From Trametes villosa (taxonomy: Eukaryota > Basidiomycota > Agaricomycetes > Polyporales > Polyporaceae): a DNA stretch of 64,000 bases. Positions 10,007-22,695 of this stretch are shown one piece after another. Every line of letters starts with the position of its first letter. The stretch's first letter is position 1. The notes below the pieces were generated by a model that did no database searches, was not told where the DNA came from, and saw only the letters and a list, made by a program, of their open reading frames with translations. The stretch covers positions 4,340,001-4,404,000 of the forward strand of contig PUDQ02000003.1 in the NCBI GenBank assembly GCA_002964805.2, given 5' to 3'. Made by a program: the position numbers and the translations under genes.

Positions 10007-12170
10007 GGCGGCGGCGATGGGGCGGATTGCGACGGGCTCAGCTGGCTGCGGAGGAGAGGACGCTGCTGCTGCTGCTGCTCTTGCACACACACAATTGGGT
10101 ATCTGGAATCCGGGGACAAAGATTCAACGAGACGAGCAGGGCGTTTCAGGGTGACATGTGGTCATGAGCAGGCTGCACGAGCCATGTTCATGTACCAGAG
10201 TGGCGGCGTGTGCGAAGACACGGTTTGATTCTTTGTCGCCGCTTCGCAGCGCGCGCTCACGCAGGCGCTCCGCCTCCCGAGTTCCCGCCCGGCGGTCCCG
10301 GAGCGCAGACAATAAGAGGCGGGGACAAGACGCATCGCCGCGAGCCTCGGGGAGGCGCAGGGCGCATCGAAGGCCATCGGGCTGATCGCGAACACTACGC
10401 ATACCGCATTCGCTCAAAACGTGATCTGCACCTTCCCCCGGATTTTCCACACCGCGCGCGGAATACAATAGCGTGTGCCTAGCACAGAGCTTAGAACTAC
10501 CATCTACAGCTAGCGCAAACGAGGCTAATTCCATCGAGATTTCCATCACAGATTCACTGCGTGAGACCCCAGGGCCATTCTCGTAGGTAGGCCCTAGTAG
10601 GGGTCGAGTTTGAACGATACTATCTAGCTGCATCTATTTGTCAGCGCACCGGCACTCCGAGCTAGTGGCAGGGAGCTTCGTGTAAGTAGGGGGACCCATA
10701 GAACATACCTAAGAGATTGTACGAGTTTTGTTCGCTGGGGGTTCCGCCACAGGTGTGCGCCGATGTCCTCTCGTGCGAGTATCCGTCCAACGAGTATTGA
10801 CGATAAAACGTCGACCAAGGTGCGCTAGAAACGACGAGATAAGTTCGTATACGGCTCCACATCTTGGCGGCGGAACCTACCTGCATGTACATCATCACTC
10901 GGATGAGCCGTACTTGACCATGGTGATGACGGCGATGTGGCGGCGCACGAACATGGCCAGATTTAACGCTTCGAATGCAGCGGAGCCCAGGCATCGCGGC
11001 GTGGGCACTGCGCCGGGCACGGTCACGGCGTCGAGAGCGTACGCCGTGCGCGCAGGGTCGTTGTGCATGTATTGTAATCGAACGGGCCCGGGGCCCTTCT
11101 CCTCGACGACCGGGCTTGTCTGCGCAAATCCACGCTGTGCACCAAAGGTTGCAGCGGGAGCTGGAGTAGATGAGTGTGGTATCGTAAGGAATGTCTCCGT
11201 GGACTCACAAAAAGGAGCCGCCGCCCGAGTGTTGAGAACACGGAAGGCAGCCTTGTCCGCCGGCAATGCGGAAAGCTTTATAGCGGATTTCATATCGATA
11301 GACCGTTACGTATCTTGCTGTTCAGGGATCTTTGGAGCGGGGTGAGTTCGCTGCTCGCGCCCCGCGTAAACTGCCATAGGGCTACTACTACCTGCTAAGG
11401 ACGGCGGGAGGGAGCACTACGAGATACCCGAACGCTCGTTCACCTGACTTGCCCTTGCTTCCGGGCACAAGCAGTGAGCACTGTCTGGCCAGTTTAGGTG
11501 TTCGCGGTACAGCCGTGGCCCGTGGGGGTAGGGTGCTCGGACGCTCCAAGCTCCATGAGCAGCGTAAAATCCGAACGGTTTATCGATATCCGCTGTACGT
11601 GTTCGGTGAGTAACACGTTTTCTCGAACAGTACACTGAACATACCTTGTGCTCCGAGTTGTACCGTTGCATGCCAGCGGTGCCCGCGATGACACCGCAGA
11701 TTGATGTTTGCTTTTGGTGCCCTGAACGACAGCGCGTGGGGTTAGCGATGTACGATACCGTTACGGGGCATCGAGACTGGCTGCATGTCTAGGGTATGAA
11801 GAAGAGGATTAAGGCTCAGCGGGCGAGGCGAAGAGCGTGAAGGCTCACCGGGGCGCAGTCATGAGCATACAGGATTCTTGCACCTAGCTGGCCGTCTTTC
11901 AATTTTAGATTGAGTCTGTACTGGCTCGTAAATGCGGGCTGATGTTACCTGTTGGCCCAGTAAGCGTGTAGTACAGTACACCGAAATCTAGCATATTGGG
12001 GCGGTGAGGTGAAGGAGGCATAGGCAACAAAAGCTATGATTACTAGCGTCCAGGCTCAGGCGGTGGTGGGCGAGAGCAAGGGCAGTGGCGGCACTACAGC
12101 GCTTTTCAGCTACTATATCTCGTGAACACTCGTCCTCCTCGCTAGAAAGGGAGCCCACGCAGTGAATGCG
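10007..12170. other. Long intergenic stretch with an unresolved minus-strand reading frame
   Basis: 2.1 kb between the terpene synthase-like start and the GPI13 stop. A 132-codon frame at 10895-11293 (minus) and possible flanking exons near 11,500-11,670 have plausible splice signals, but I recognise no family and cannot close a gene model. The 169-codon frame at 10124-10633 looks like chance coding in GC-rich DNA. Five CTG triplets occur near 10,065. Confidence 0.4.
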
Positions 12171-15100
12171 TTACTTGGGGTTCATCGCCGCGAACAGCTT
12201 CGACACCCGCTCCGACACCCGCCCGACGCCGACGCCCACTCCAAACAGCACCGCAAGGTCGACGACGACCACGGTCAAGGCGGAAAGCATGAATCGCGGC
12301 GCGAAGATCTTCCACACCATCAGGTGCCGCCGGAGCCACGCCGAGCACACCGCGCTGCTCACCAGCAGCGCCGTGTGGTACAGCATCATCCCCAGCGCCG
12401 CACGCACCGCGTCCGCGCGCACCTTCGCGTCCGCCGCCGGCTGCGGCAGCGGCGCCACGTTCCACAGCGCCAGCAGCGGCGCCGCGAGCGCGACGACGAA
12501 GTGCGGCCCGAAGGTGTTGAGCGCGACGAGCAGCGGCGAGAACGGGTAGGTCAGCGTCGGCGTGAGCACGAACGCGGCTTTCCACTGGATGGAGGGGATC
12601 GCGGCCTGGTGCCCGGTCGCGAAGAAGGCATGCACGGCGAGCAGCGCAAGCGGTGTGATCTCTGCGAATCGCAGCGGGATGCTCGGTGCGCGCAGCCCGT
12701 CGGGCTCGAGGATCGCGGAGGGGTTGCCGGAGGCGAAGACCGCTTCGAGTCCGCGCACGTCGCGGATGCTGTCGACCACCTCCAGGTGCGCGAGGATGGC
12801 GACGGCCGTGAGGGCGAGGACGATCTGCCCCGTCAGCTGCGTCGCGGGGTACAGCACGCCCAGGAATAGACACCAGAACAGGAGGTACGGGGCGCCGTAC
12901 GCGTTCGCGAAGCCGAGCACGGTGACTTCCTTCCTGTCCTGCCCGCCCGCACGCGTCTTCATCGAGATCTCCACGCAGAGCGGCGCGAGCCACCACAGAG
13001 CGTAGCCGAAGAACAAAACGCCGCCCAGCGCGAATCTCCCGCAGAGCGTGCGGACGAAGCGCAGCGTCCCGGCCCACTCTGCTCCGAGGGCCTCAGAGGA
13101 GTCGAGGTGCTCGAGCACCCAGAACGCGCTGCCCAGGAGCAGCGTCACAGGGAGGATCCACGGGAGCACGATCGCAGCAGTGCCCTTGTCGCTCTGCGAT
13201 ATCTTCAAGAACCGCTTGAGGACCCAGGGAAGGGCGAGCGCGATGGGGACGGAGAGCGCGAGCACGGGAAGCGGCGGGGAGGGAAGCGAGGAGGACGCGA
13301 AGAACGTGACATGGCAGAACGGCTGCTGCTCCTCCCTGCACACCGTGCTCAGCGCCATTAGGCGGACGCAGAGCGCGAAGAGCGCGGAGAAGCCGAGGAT
13401 GCGGTAGCGCAGGCGCGAGGTCGGCGCGGAGAACCCCGCCAGCGCGGAGGGCACGATGGAGGTGATGGTGAGGAACGTGACGACGTGGTCTTCCCAGACG
13501 GTGAACGAGTTCGAGGCGAACGCGAGGGCGTGCAGGATGAGCGGGAGCGGAACGGACCGCAGCGAGCGCGGGGAAAGGCCCGAGAGGGACGGACGCGCAG
13601 AGGCGAGCACGACCAGCGAGGACGTGAGCGCCGAGCCAAAGAGGAGCCCCTCGAGAAGCCCGAGGCCCTTCACGTAGCGCGAGAGGAAGAGGTACATCGC
13701 TCCTCCGAGCATCGCTCCGCCGATGGTGCTGGAAACAATCCATCGCTGGACCTCGCGCGACCAGCTCTCCCACTTGTCGTGCACGGTGCCGAGCTGGATG
13801 TAGAGGAACGATGTTGCGACCACGCCCGTGACGAGCAGCACGAGCCCGAGCGCCATGAGCGAGACGTTGAACTGCGCCCAGAGCGCGCGGCACACCGCAA
13901 GGGCCTCGCGCGTGTACGTCGTCATCGCGGCCCATTGCAGGTCCTGGTCCTTTACGCTCGCGTTGAAGTCGACCGTCTCCCATACGCGCTCAAGGGCGCC
14001 CCATGCGCCATCGAGTTCTCCGCCAGACGCGCTATCCCGGTAGGTCTGTAGGTACCGCTTAACCTGTAGCGCGTTGAGTGAGAGGGCTCGTGTGTAGTCC
14101 TTGCCGGCCTTGTCGTGCCAGAACAGCTCTGGGATGACCGTTCCGAGGTTGTTGAACGGGATGGGGAGGCCCAACAAGAGCGACAGCGTCGGCGCGAGGT
14201 CGATTTGCTGAATGTGCCGGTTCGCGATAGTCGCTCCCGGAAAGACGCGGGTGGAGAAGAGCTGAGCGGGAATAGCAGCCTTCGGGTGTAGGAGCTGGGG
14301 TCCCTTGCTGTAGACCCACAAGGCGGCGGACGTCTCGTGGTCGCCGTCGCCGCCGTGGTCTCCCTTCCGGTCCATCCCGTGGTCGCCGAGGAGAACGAGA
14401 AGCGTGTCGTCGTCGAGGTCTTCGACGACGCGTCGGAGGACGTCGTCCATTTGCTGTTGCTTCGTCCTCATGGTGGGGTGATCTGGCCCGACGCGGTGTC
14501 CGACGTGGTCGACACCGAGGAAATGGCCTATGAGCACGTCCCACGCAGCTGACTTGTCCTGAAGGAGCGGAAAGAGATGCTCGATGACCCCTTCGTCGAC
14601 GGTATGGAGGTCTTCGACGTTGAAGGAGTCGTAGGGATACGTCATGTTCGCGTCGAACGAGTCGGGGAACACGGTGGTCCAGGTGTCATCACCCATGAAA
14701 GCGATCTACCGCTGCAGAATTGTGGATACGGTGAGGTGTACAAGGGAAGTGCGAACCTACCTTCTTGTCCGCACGTCGCAACTGGCCGATGAACGAGTCC
14801 TCATTGATTGACGAGCCGCCGAAGTTCGACCCCATGTCAATGAACGTAGGCAGAGAGCCGGTGGTGATGCCCTTCAGTCGCTGAAGCGTGGTGGTAGGTG
14901 GGTCCGAGAACATCTCGAAGAGGAACGAATGTGTAGGCCGCGCTGCGGTGAGCTCTTGTGGCAGCGTGATGACATTGTGGTGGTACGGGGAGTGGGGTTC
15001 CGGGGGATGTGGGCTGAGGAAGTCGAACCGGAGCGCGTCGATGACGAGGACGACTGCTCTTTTGCGGGTTGGTGGCAGCGTGCATTCACCGCCTTCACAG

Positions 15101-15216
15101 ATGCTGATGTCGGAGAGCGCGAGACGGGTGAGGAGGAAGCCACGAGTGTAGAGGTAGATGCCGGCGAGATGGATGAAGAAAACCCAGGTCAGCAGAGAGA
15201 GCCCTTTGGAAGCCAT
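12171..15216 (-). CDS. GPI13: GPI ethanolamine phosphate transferase 3 (PIG-O type)
   Basis: Join (minus) 15216-14761, 14705-12171; 996 residues with one 55-nt intron. In the ER it adds ethanolamine phosphate to the third mannose of the GPI anchor, the group later joined to proteins. An N-terminal TM helix (about 8-30) is followed by an alkaline-phosphatase-fold lumenal domain: VLVIDALRFDF (Asp60), ITTGSLPT near residue 117-123 with the nucleophile-type threonine, DVLIGHFLGVDHVGHR, and GDHGMDRKGDHGGDGDHET near 260. The second half has a dozen or more hydrophobic helices. Length matches fungal Gpi13. It is divergent from DPB4 with about 410 bp between starts. The exon junction restores the family-typical IAFMGDDTW. 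Confidence 0.95.
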
Positions 15217-15629
15217 AGTTGTTCAGGTTCTTAGTTTAAGGTAATGATTAGGGTACAGTTGGCATTCCTACAGATCTGTTGGTCAACCGCGCGAGAACAT
15301 GAAAGGTCTCGAGACACGTACCGCTCAGTCTGCGATTCTCCTCCGAGATGGATGCCAGTACGAGGTGCGGCGTAGACCTCCGCGCCGTCCTACTAATCCT
15401 CAAGGATTTCTTCGTGCAGTCCAGGCCAAGCCTATGTTATGTATTCAACGTGGGTACTGAGGATACCGCCCGGAAGGTATGAAGCAGGAAAGGTGGTGGT
15501 GGTGGTGAACGGTCAAGTTGTAAAAGCGCGCGCCTTCCACGGCGAACCCACCTTTCACCTCGACCACGACTACGACTGCGACCCCAACCCTGCCCCAATC
15601 GCCTCCATCCACTACCAACGATCTCTACC
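15217..15629. promoter_or_regulatory. Shared divergent promoter region GPI13/DPB4
   Basis: 413 bp between two start codons pointing outward. No TATA box is obvious. Pyrimidine-rich stretches lie just before the DPB4 ATG. A head-to-head arrangement of two housekeeping genes suggests a bidirectional promoter (inference). Confidence 0.45.
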
Positions 15630-16605
15630 ATGCCGAGAGCCAAAGAATCCACGGCGGGTGCAGCGGTGCAGGCCCAGCAACAACAAGATGCTTCCGCGGA
15701 CGGAATAGAGGCATACGAGCTGCCCAGGAGCGTGGTCATGAAGCTCGCGCGCGCATCCCAGGTATGTCCTTCGTCTACGCGTTTGTCACGCCGAATTCTC
15801 TATGAGTGTGCTGATTACAGTGCAGGTACCCGAGAACACGAAGTTCTCGAAGGACGTGATCCTCGCGACGACGAAGGCGTCCACCGTGTTTATAAACTAC
15901 CTTGGTAGGTTTCGCAGTTGGCTCACGCGTTGGAGGCGCTGATGAGGCCTATTATAGCTGCGACGTGAGCATCTTATCTGCACGGCTTTCTATGCGTGTA
16001 TACTCATGTCAGAGTAGCGCACACGAAGTCGCGGCCTCGAAGCAGCACAAGAGCATCTCCGCCACCGACGTCCTCAAGGCGCTCGAGCTGATAGAATTCG
16101 GCGACATTGCCAAGAACATACAGGGGGAGTTGCAGGGTACGTCCTCGAACACCCATATTGTCGACTCTACCTGAACGCGCCCGCAGTATATCGCGACCTG
16201 CAGAAGGCGGACAAGAAGAAAGGCGCCGGGAAAGGCAAGGCGCGCGACGCGTCCGACTCTGCCTCCGCCGCATCTAAGCCAAAACCCAAGGCGAAAGCTG
16301 CTGCTAGCGGAGATGCTACCCCGCAACAAGCCACTCCAACCATCCATATCCCTAGGCCGTCCGGCATCTCAGCGGCAGGGCCATCAGCGGAGGCCGAGCC
16401 CGGCGAACATGGGCAGTCGGAAGAAATCGACGAGGACCAGGAGATGATGGACCAAGACGAGGAGCCCGTGGACGACGGAGACGAGGACATCGAGGACGAC
16501 GTAGAAGAGGAAGACGGCGACCCAGAAGATTCTATGGCGCTGGACGAGGAGGAGCTGCAGAGGGACAGCAGGGCACTGGACGCGGCGGATGTGGATGAGA
16601 GCTAG
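15630..16605 (+). CDS. DPB4: DNA polymerase epsilon subunit D (Dpb4, histone fold)
   Basis: Join 15630-15761, 15826-15908, 16018-16136, 16187-16605; 250 residues. Histone-fold of the Dpb4/POLE3 type: YELPRSVVMKLARAS, NTKFSKDVILATTKASTVFINYL, AHEVAASKQHKSISATDVLKALE followed by LIEFGDI. The C-terminal half is Lys/Ala-rich and then strongly acidic, as in fungal Dpb4. It pairs with a Dpb3-type partner in the polymerase epsilon holoenzyme and in chromatin remodellers. The donor of intron 2 is uncertain: gtaggt at 15905 looks best but is out of frame with all nearby acceptors, whereas gtttcg at 15909 closes the frame. The other junctions are canonical. Confidence 0.9.
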
Positions 16606-17487
16606 CTGCGAACGCGGTGTGCTCACGCGCTTTTGTACTGCTCTGCTGATGTATCTCCCCTCAGAAGCTCGTTTTGTACAGTACGGTCATACTTTCGCTC
16701 TGATATAATCTTGCCTGTCAGACGTTCGCGGCCACCGTCAGCCACGACCGCGGGAGACTGTGATCGCATTCCACGCTCAGTTCATCAAGCGCGTCCAACC
16801 AACCTCAATAACCCCATCTACAATGCCCGTAATCGCACGTTTCTCGGCCCCCTCATTCAACCTGAGCTCCGCTGATATCATCCGAGAGGAGAACTACGAC
16901 GAGATCGACCTAGGGCTACCTTGGCCTGCGCGCGTGTCCTGCCTGGCGCCATGAGCTTCCTCGCGCACCGCCGCATCGCCCACTCGGACGGTCCTCGCTG
17001 GTGCCTCCTACTGGAGAGCCCAGGTCGATGCTTTGCGGCACGCACGCCGCTCCGCCTTCCTCGGACATACACCGGGCTGATGCAGCGTCCACAGGGCTCC
17101 CGCCCCTCCCGCCCGCCGCGATTACGCGAAGGAAAAGCGCGATGAGCAGTATGGGTGGGCGTGCTCGATACACTTACCAGCATGCATCACGCACTTCCCC
17201 TCGAGGCTGAACTCAAATGTTGCCACAAAGGAGACGACAAACGACTCGCCCAATCCGGCCGCAGCTGAGTTGTACGGTTAGACGCCCTCGCTTCGGTAGC
17301 TGTGGCGGAGTCGAATTCGCACTTGCCGCCGACGTTCACCGTCTCGCTGGCAAAACCAGCCGTCTCCCAAGGGACCCTCAGTACGTGCAGGGCCGTTGTG
17401 GCCATGGCTTTCTGGGATCACGACACTAACTACGGTGTTCGATAGGGAGCTCACTGCGGGGCGTCACTGGGAGCGCCGGCTCGGGCA
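16606..17487. other. Intergenic with no recognised gene
   Basis: About 880 bp. A short frame beginning ATG at 16823 (MPVIARFSAPSFNLSS...) is open for 40-odd codons and could be a stray exon, but nothing after it joins convincingly. Confidence 0.35.
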
Positions 17488-19406
17488 ATGTTCAACAAAA
17501 TCGCGAAGTATGTTCGCAAGAAGCGGTCGCGGTAATCACGATTCTTACACGGTTAGACCCCCCGCTAACATCCATCTCGAGCAGGATCGGGGCGCACGAG
17601 GAGTCTGACGCATGCGCGGCCCCTCCACCTGAGCAACAAGACTCTGTAGACGCCGCCACGGATCACCCTAAACGTCTGGAAGCAAAAGGCGGTAACCCCG
17701 ATCTTCTGGCCGAGTCTTCTGCTGAGGCCGACGGTGCGGACGCGTCTCACTATTCCGAGGATATCCTTGGGGACCAAGAAGAGGCCTCACCGGTCGGCGA
17801 CGCGATCGTGGATCCCCGTGCCCTTGGAACGATGTGGAACGCCTTCGCCTCCATCAATCAGCTCCCCGTAGAGATGCTCGTCAAGATCCTGCTCTTGATT
17901 GTCCGTGAAAAGACTCACTTCTGGGAAGCGACACCTCGCCATCCGACTTATTATATGCGGGTTTGTCGACATTGGTATACTGCCATCACCGAGCACGCGT
18001 GCTTCTGGAACATTATAGTCGTGCGCAAGCGCGCGACGGCGCTGCGGCAGGCTCTACCTCGCTCTCACCAGGCGCCACTAGACCTCACATTCGACGACCT
18101 CCCGACACTTGCCCGTGTTCTTCCATCTGTCGTACCGCAAAGTTACCGAGTACGGTCTTTGGTCCTGGGAACGGCCTCGCAGCATGAACTCCCACTTATC
18201 TCCCCCCTACTTGCGTCCGCTTTTCCATTTCTGACCAAGCTCAAAATCCAAGCTTTCTCCTTCTTGTTCTTGAGAAATGCATCCGCAGAACAGCCCGTCA
18301 TCCTGCCAACAAACTTCCCCCGGTTAACATTCCTGGAACTATCTCACGTCCATGTGCAGTTGACCCACTCTCTCCTACGCCACCTGACTACCCTAGACCT
18401 CAGCGACTGTTCAATCAAACCGTCACGCTTGTCCGGAGACACCTTCCTGGATATCCTCCAGTGCGGCCAGCACCTCCAGTCACTTACTCTCAAGAACTTC
18501 ATGAGCTCGGCCTGTTCAACTCTTCCCTCCCGCTCCAGACAAACATTTCCGCTCCCTCGCTTAGGCTATCTGGAGCTCACCGACACGGTGGAATGGATCA
18601 ATGGGTTCACGACCTGTGTGCAGCTTCCCGCTGATGGTCGGGTCAAACTCAATGCAAATATGAGTAGCGGCGACATCGAACACACTCCCTTCCGCCCCTG
18701 GGATCGGCTACTTCCGCACCAACTTCGCGATATGTCATTCGTGCAGACAGCCCACAGACTCACGATCTATGGCGACGTATGTCATTGGCATCTCATCTGG
18801 TATCGCCCAGGCTCGAGAGAAGTCATCCTACGCTTGGATTGGTCGGACCGCACGTCGCGCATGGACTCAGCGGCTCTCCTGACGACCTTGACCGAAGCTC
18901 TCCATCCCTTTGTAGGGCACCCGGACCTATCACTCGTGGTTGGCATCAGCCTTCATGGCGTCCCTGCTACCGTCCTAGACCGGTTCCTTGACACGTTCCC
19001 CCGCTTGGACTCTTTGAAAATCATTTCTGCGATCTCGTCTGGCGAGGATGCAGTCCCGAGGGGCATTCTGGAGTCCCTCGGAAATCCCCGCGCTGTAGTC
19101 GCAACGGGTACGGATACCGACATGGCCTCCGAGCGGAATAGCGTCCGCGCCCCGCAGCTCCGCAAGGTCCACATTGGAGGATTCACCTGGTACGACGGAG
19201 CGATCATGGACAGAGTTTTGGAGTGCCTGCGCGAGCGCGCCCGCCGCGGTGCGCCGGCCTTGGAGACCCTCACGATCAAGGTGAAACCCCGGGCCGAGGT
19301 TGTGGAGGAAGGAGCAGACGAAAAGTATGCTGGGCAGTTCCGGGTTTTGGTATCGAAGGAGTTCCGCTTCGCGGTCGCCAGATCGTATAGTGATGTTTTT
19401 ATGTGA
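17488..19406 (+). CDS. F-box protein (20-nt first exon)
   Basis: Join 17488-17507, 17585-19406; 613 residues. The large exon is open upstream of the F-box but lacks an early ATG. ATG TTC AAC AAA ATC GCG AA, followed by gtatgt and an acceptor gagcag, gives M-F-N-K-I-A-K-I-G-A-H in frame. Residues 15-85 are acidic and low complexity. The F-box lies near 95-150 (INQLPVEMLVKILLLIV ... MRVCRHWYTAITEHACFWN), then an LRR-like body of about 450 residues. It belongs to the same broad family as the genes at 3.9 and 6.4 kb and shares their very short first exon, but is only distantly similar. Presumed SCF adaptor. Confidence 0.75.
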
Positions 19407-19733
19407 AATGGGACTGTGTGCACTGTCGCCGTGCTTGCTGAAGTCTCTCGCCCGCGAGCGGTTGGCGGGACAGGGCCGAGCGGCGTCTGCTAGCGAGCCC
19501 CGCATCGAGCTGGACTGTATAGCTGGGACGGCGGCGCGCTCAGGGCGGCGGGGACGTACCAGTTCATCGTGAACAACGGTTGCTAGTTCTAATATCCAGC
19601 TTGGGCTCGTCCGGCTCAGAAGTTAGCGTATGTGCTCCGAGTGGTAGTTCCATTACTCTTGTACGCACGATCATGCTGCACAAGCTTACTAGCGCCCCAT
19701 TCCGTCGTCGGTTCCCAGCCCAGCGACCGTCCT
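19407..19733. other. Convergent intergenic, nothing seen
   Basis: 327 bp between the stop of the F-box gene (plus) and that of family member A (minus). No gene or repeat is recognised. Confidence 0.5.
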
Positions 19734-20558
19734 TCACGGCTGCCAGCTGTTGGAAGCAGTCATGATGATCATCCTGATGAACCCATCGCGCGAATACGCG
19801 CTCCGGAACCACTGCGGCTCGCCCGGCATGACCGCCTTCAGCCACGCATACTGCGCCTCCGTCGGCCGCGCGGACGCATAGTCGCACTCGAACACGGTCG
19901 TGCACGCCGCGACGACGCTGAACGTGAGCACGTCCCAGGGGCACGAGCCCATCTCGCCGCGGCCGTCCCAGAGCGGCGCGTGCGCGTGCACGGCGCGGCA
20001 GTATTGGAGGGCGAGGTTCACGCCGGAGTCGTCCGCGCCGGCGAGCAGCCTGAGCACGGGCATGCCGCTCAAGATTTGACCTGCGGGCAAGGGTATGCCA
20101 GTGTGGGGGGTGCCGGCTTGCCCGAGGAGTGTGAGCCAGTCGTTGGTGACCGCCCAGCCGTAAAGGTACGGCTGCGGGACGTCGCATACCAGTGCGGGTA
20201 CGGGAGGCAGCTTGACTTTGGTTGCGCCCTTTGCTCGCTTTGGGCGAGGGCAGCGTTCCAAGACGTCCTTGATCTGAACGATGAATAGGTATTAGTACTT
20301 ATCGGTATGAATCGGGAAACAGAGACCGCAACGCACTCGCTGAAGCTCCTCGCGTATGAGCTGCGGGGTGGCGAGGAGCTCCTTGAGATGCCTGATTGGG
20401 GCCAGGAGGGATTCGTCGTCGGGGGATGCGAGGGTAGCGTGCTCGAAGGCGATATCGATTTCTGGAACGTGCCAAGTAGTGTCCGCTGTAGCACCTGATA
20501 CTCGTGGGTGGACTTGAGCTTGAACTGCATCCACTGATGCGGACGATGAGTTTCTCAT
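19734..20558 (-). CDS. Unnamed 'FGW/PGEPxWFRS' family, member A
   Basis: Join (minus) 20558-20337, 20273-19734; 253 residues, one phase-0 intron. I do not recognise the family. Shared features: an N-terminal exon with a W-x-VP-x-x-D-I segment and an acidic helix; then KLPPVPALVCDVPQPYLYGWA; a middle part with AVHAHAPLW; and a C-terminal PTEAQYAWLKAVMPGEPQWFRS at about 211-232. Several invariant Trp, Pro and Gly residues suggest a compact globular fold. No signal peptide or TM helix. It is the left-most of six head-to-tail copies. Cytoplasmic location and unknown function are the most I can say. Confidence 0.75.
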
Positions 20559-20916
20559 GACGGGAACGAGATCACTATTAACGCTCACTGTTCGCTCGGC
20601 CTAAGAGCGTGGTAGGTCCGAGGTAAGTATTGATACGGGTCAAAGCTTTGCGCTTCTACTGGCGTTTGCTAATCCGCTGGAGGCTCAGGTAAGAGGAGTA
20701 GGTAGAGGAGCGGAGACGCCGCGCCGCTGCGGAGGCTCATGTCGGCGGAGTACATACCAGGCTTCTAAATTTCACGGGTTAGTATATTAATACATAGATT
20801 GAAGTGGGAGTTTGAACGCTTGCTCGATCGGTGAACCCAACGCAACACTCGAAGAAACGTATAATTCGCTGATCGGTAGACCGTCCTAATCGCACACCGT
20901 ACGTTGCCCGTTCCAT

Positions 20917-22011
20917 CTACTCGAACAAGAATACAGATCTAGCAGCGAGGCATGCATCCAGCGAGTTGGGATAGCGGAACCACGTGGGCTCTCCGAGCAC
21001 CTTCGTCAGCCATTCGTACGATGCCCTCGTCGGGCCCGCAAGTATGGTATACGAGGTCCTCAGGATTATGATGTTGGCAAAAGGGAGTTGTTCGATGTAG
21101 GTACCAAAGAACTCATCCGGCCAGACCGGAGTGTCCGCGCGGACGACCCAGCAGGTCTGAAACCGCCGAAATCCACTGCGGCTTGTTAGCGAGTTGAAAG
21201 CATCGGATTCGGACTTCAGGCGAAGCAGCTTTACTATCTCTTCGTCTTCGGTGTTGATACAGGCTTGGACGAAGGTCTTGTGCCATTTAGCCGTGCGCGC
21301 CCATCCGAGCAGGAACGGAGTGTTATTGTTCTTAGCCTCAGGAGGGAGGGGCGGGAGGACAGCCGGGCGTGGGTTTGGGTCTTCGTCTGCGAATGGACAG
21401 GTGCTGAGCACGTCCGTGAGCTGTCGAGAAAGGCGTCAGCGAATTGGGTAAAGTGGACGAGTATATGATCGCATGCTATCACCCTTGCCAGCTCTTCTTC
21501 GGCATTTTGAGGCATGGAGAAGTATTCGTACTGCAAGGGGAGAGTAAGAGCATAAAGCGTAGGATAGAATTACTCCGACTGACCCGCCACTTATTTACGA
21601 GATCGGATAGCTCCTTCATGGACATGGACTCCGGGAGGCCACACAACTTCATGTGCTTCTTCTGTCAATCGCAGTCAACGTCACAGTCTGTTGACATTGT
21701 GGAAACAAACAGCGACACTGACCCAGATTGCATCGCAAACAGACTCTTCGGGAAGGCCATCTGGCAATAACTGGGAGACGCGGTAGCAGTCTAGGCATCA
21801 GCTGTCATTTACCCAGGGGGCGAACTCAGCGGCCGCATACCTCTGCATTAGCAAAGTCCTCAATTAGCTGCTTCAAATCCATTGGCCACTTGGGCCTCAG
21901 ATCGTTCGTGAAACCCGAGGCAGGAACAGGTTGGGGACTTTCATGACCAGGAGGCGTCGGTCCTTGAACAGCTGGTGATTCATTGTCATCTGAAGCGGAG
22001 GAAGGTGACAT
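20917..22011 (-). CDS. Unnamed 'FGW/PGEPxWFRS' family, member B (divergent)
   Basis: Join (minus) 22011-21841, 21661-21584, 21530-21483, 21420-20917; 266 residues. The last exon holds the family core (LTDVLSTCPF, TPFLLGWARTAKW, ADTPVWPDEF, YEWLTKVLGEPTWFRYP). The 48-nt exon (YEYFSMPQNAEEELAR) is well supported by splice sites. The 78-nt exon at 21584-21661 is tentative: it has cag/gtcagt borders and keeps phase 0, and without it the protein is 240 residues. Most divergent copy of the cluster: the second Pro of the motif region is kept, but PG is reduced to G. Function unknown. Confidence 0.65.
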
Positions 22012-22695
22012 GAAAGAGGCGATGGTATGATGCAGGTGTGATCCAGAAGACAAACGTTGAAGCGTGAGGTTCGTAGTAGGCCGGTTGGAGGAGCACTCAG
22101 GAACGTCGGTCACTTTCCGGGCAGACGACCGAAGTCAGACAAGCACAGTATCCGTGAGGCTTCTTAGAGACTCCTCAGTGCGAGGAAATATGCTAGCAGG
22201 AATATCCGAACAATGCTGCTAGTACTGGGGACGGACTGGCGCAGACGCGGGATGTGGTGGTCGACTCAGACGAGGGCGGTGGCAGCGGCGAGCGCCCATG
22301 GCATGCTGGGAGACGCCGGGCGATCATATCGGACGTCGGCCGCGGCCGCCCGACCACCACCATCTCCTCAGGTCCCTCGTCGTAGGCTGGAGTCCTCGTT
22401 TTCGAACGTGAAAGCAGTCGAAGAAATTTAATAGCCTCTCAAACATTCTCAAGCTGTTCGAAACCGTGTGCTCGAGGTACGAGTTCCGCCCGCCGTAAGG
22501 CTCTTCATATGTCTGCCGATTTCGAAGAGAGCGTACCCCCGACCCTCATATTTTGCAGCATACTAGTTCGCACATGCATTTTCCTCAAGTCCAGAGTACG
22601 TGACAATACAGATCAGGCCAGGATATACTAGCTCACCATTTACTAGTATTAGTGCAGGTAACATGTCCACAAATTTAGATACTCGACGTCGACAT
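22012..22695. other. Intergenic, nothing recognised
   Basis: 684 bp between members B and C. Short open frames only; no family resemblance or repeat seen. Confidence 0.45.

Noticed and set aside
10124..10633. 169-codon minus-strand frame upstream of the terpene synthase-like gene
   Set aside because: Low-complexity composition without any family signature and no supporting exon.
10895..11671. Possible two- or three-exon gene on the minus strand
   Set aside because: Splice signals exist, but I could not close a model or recognise a family; kept only as a note in the intergenic entry.
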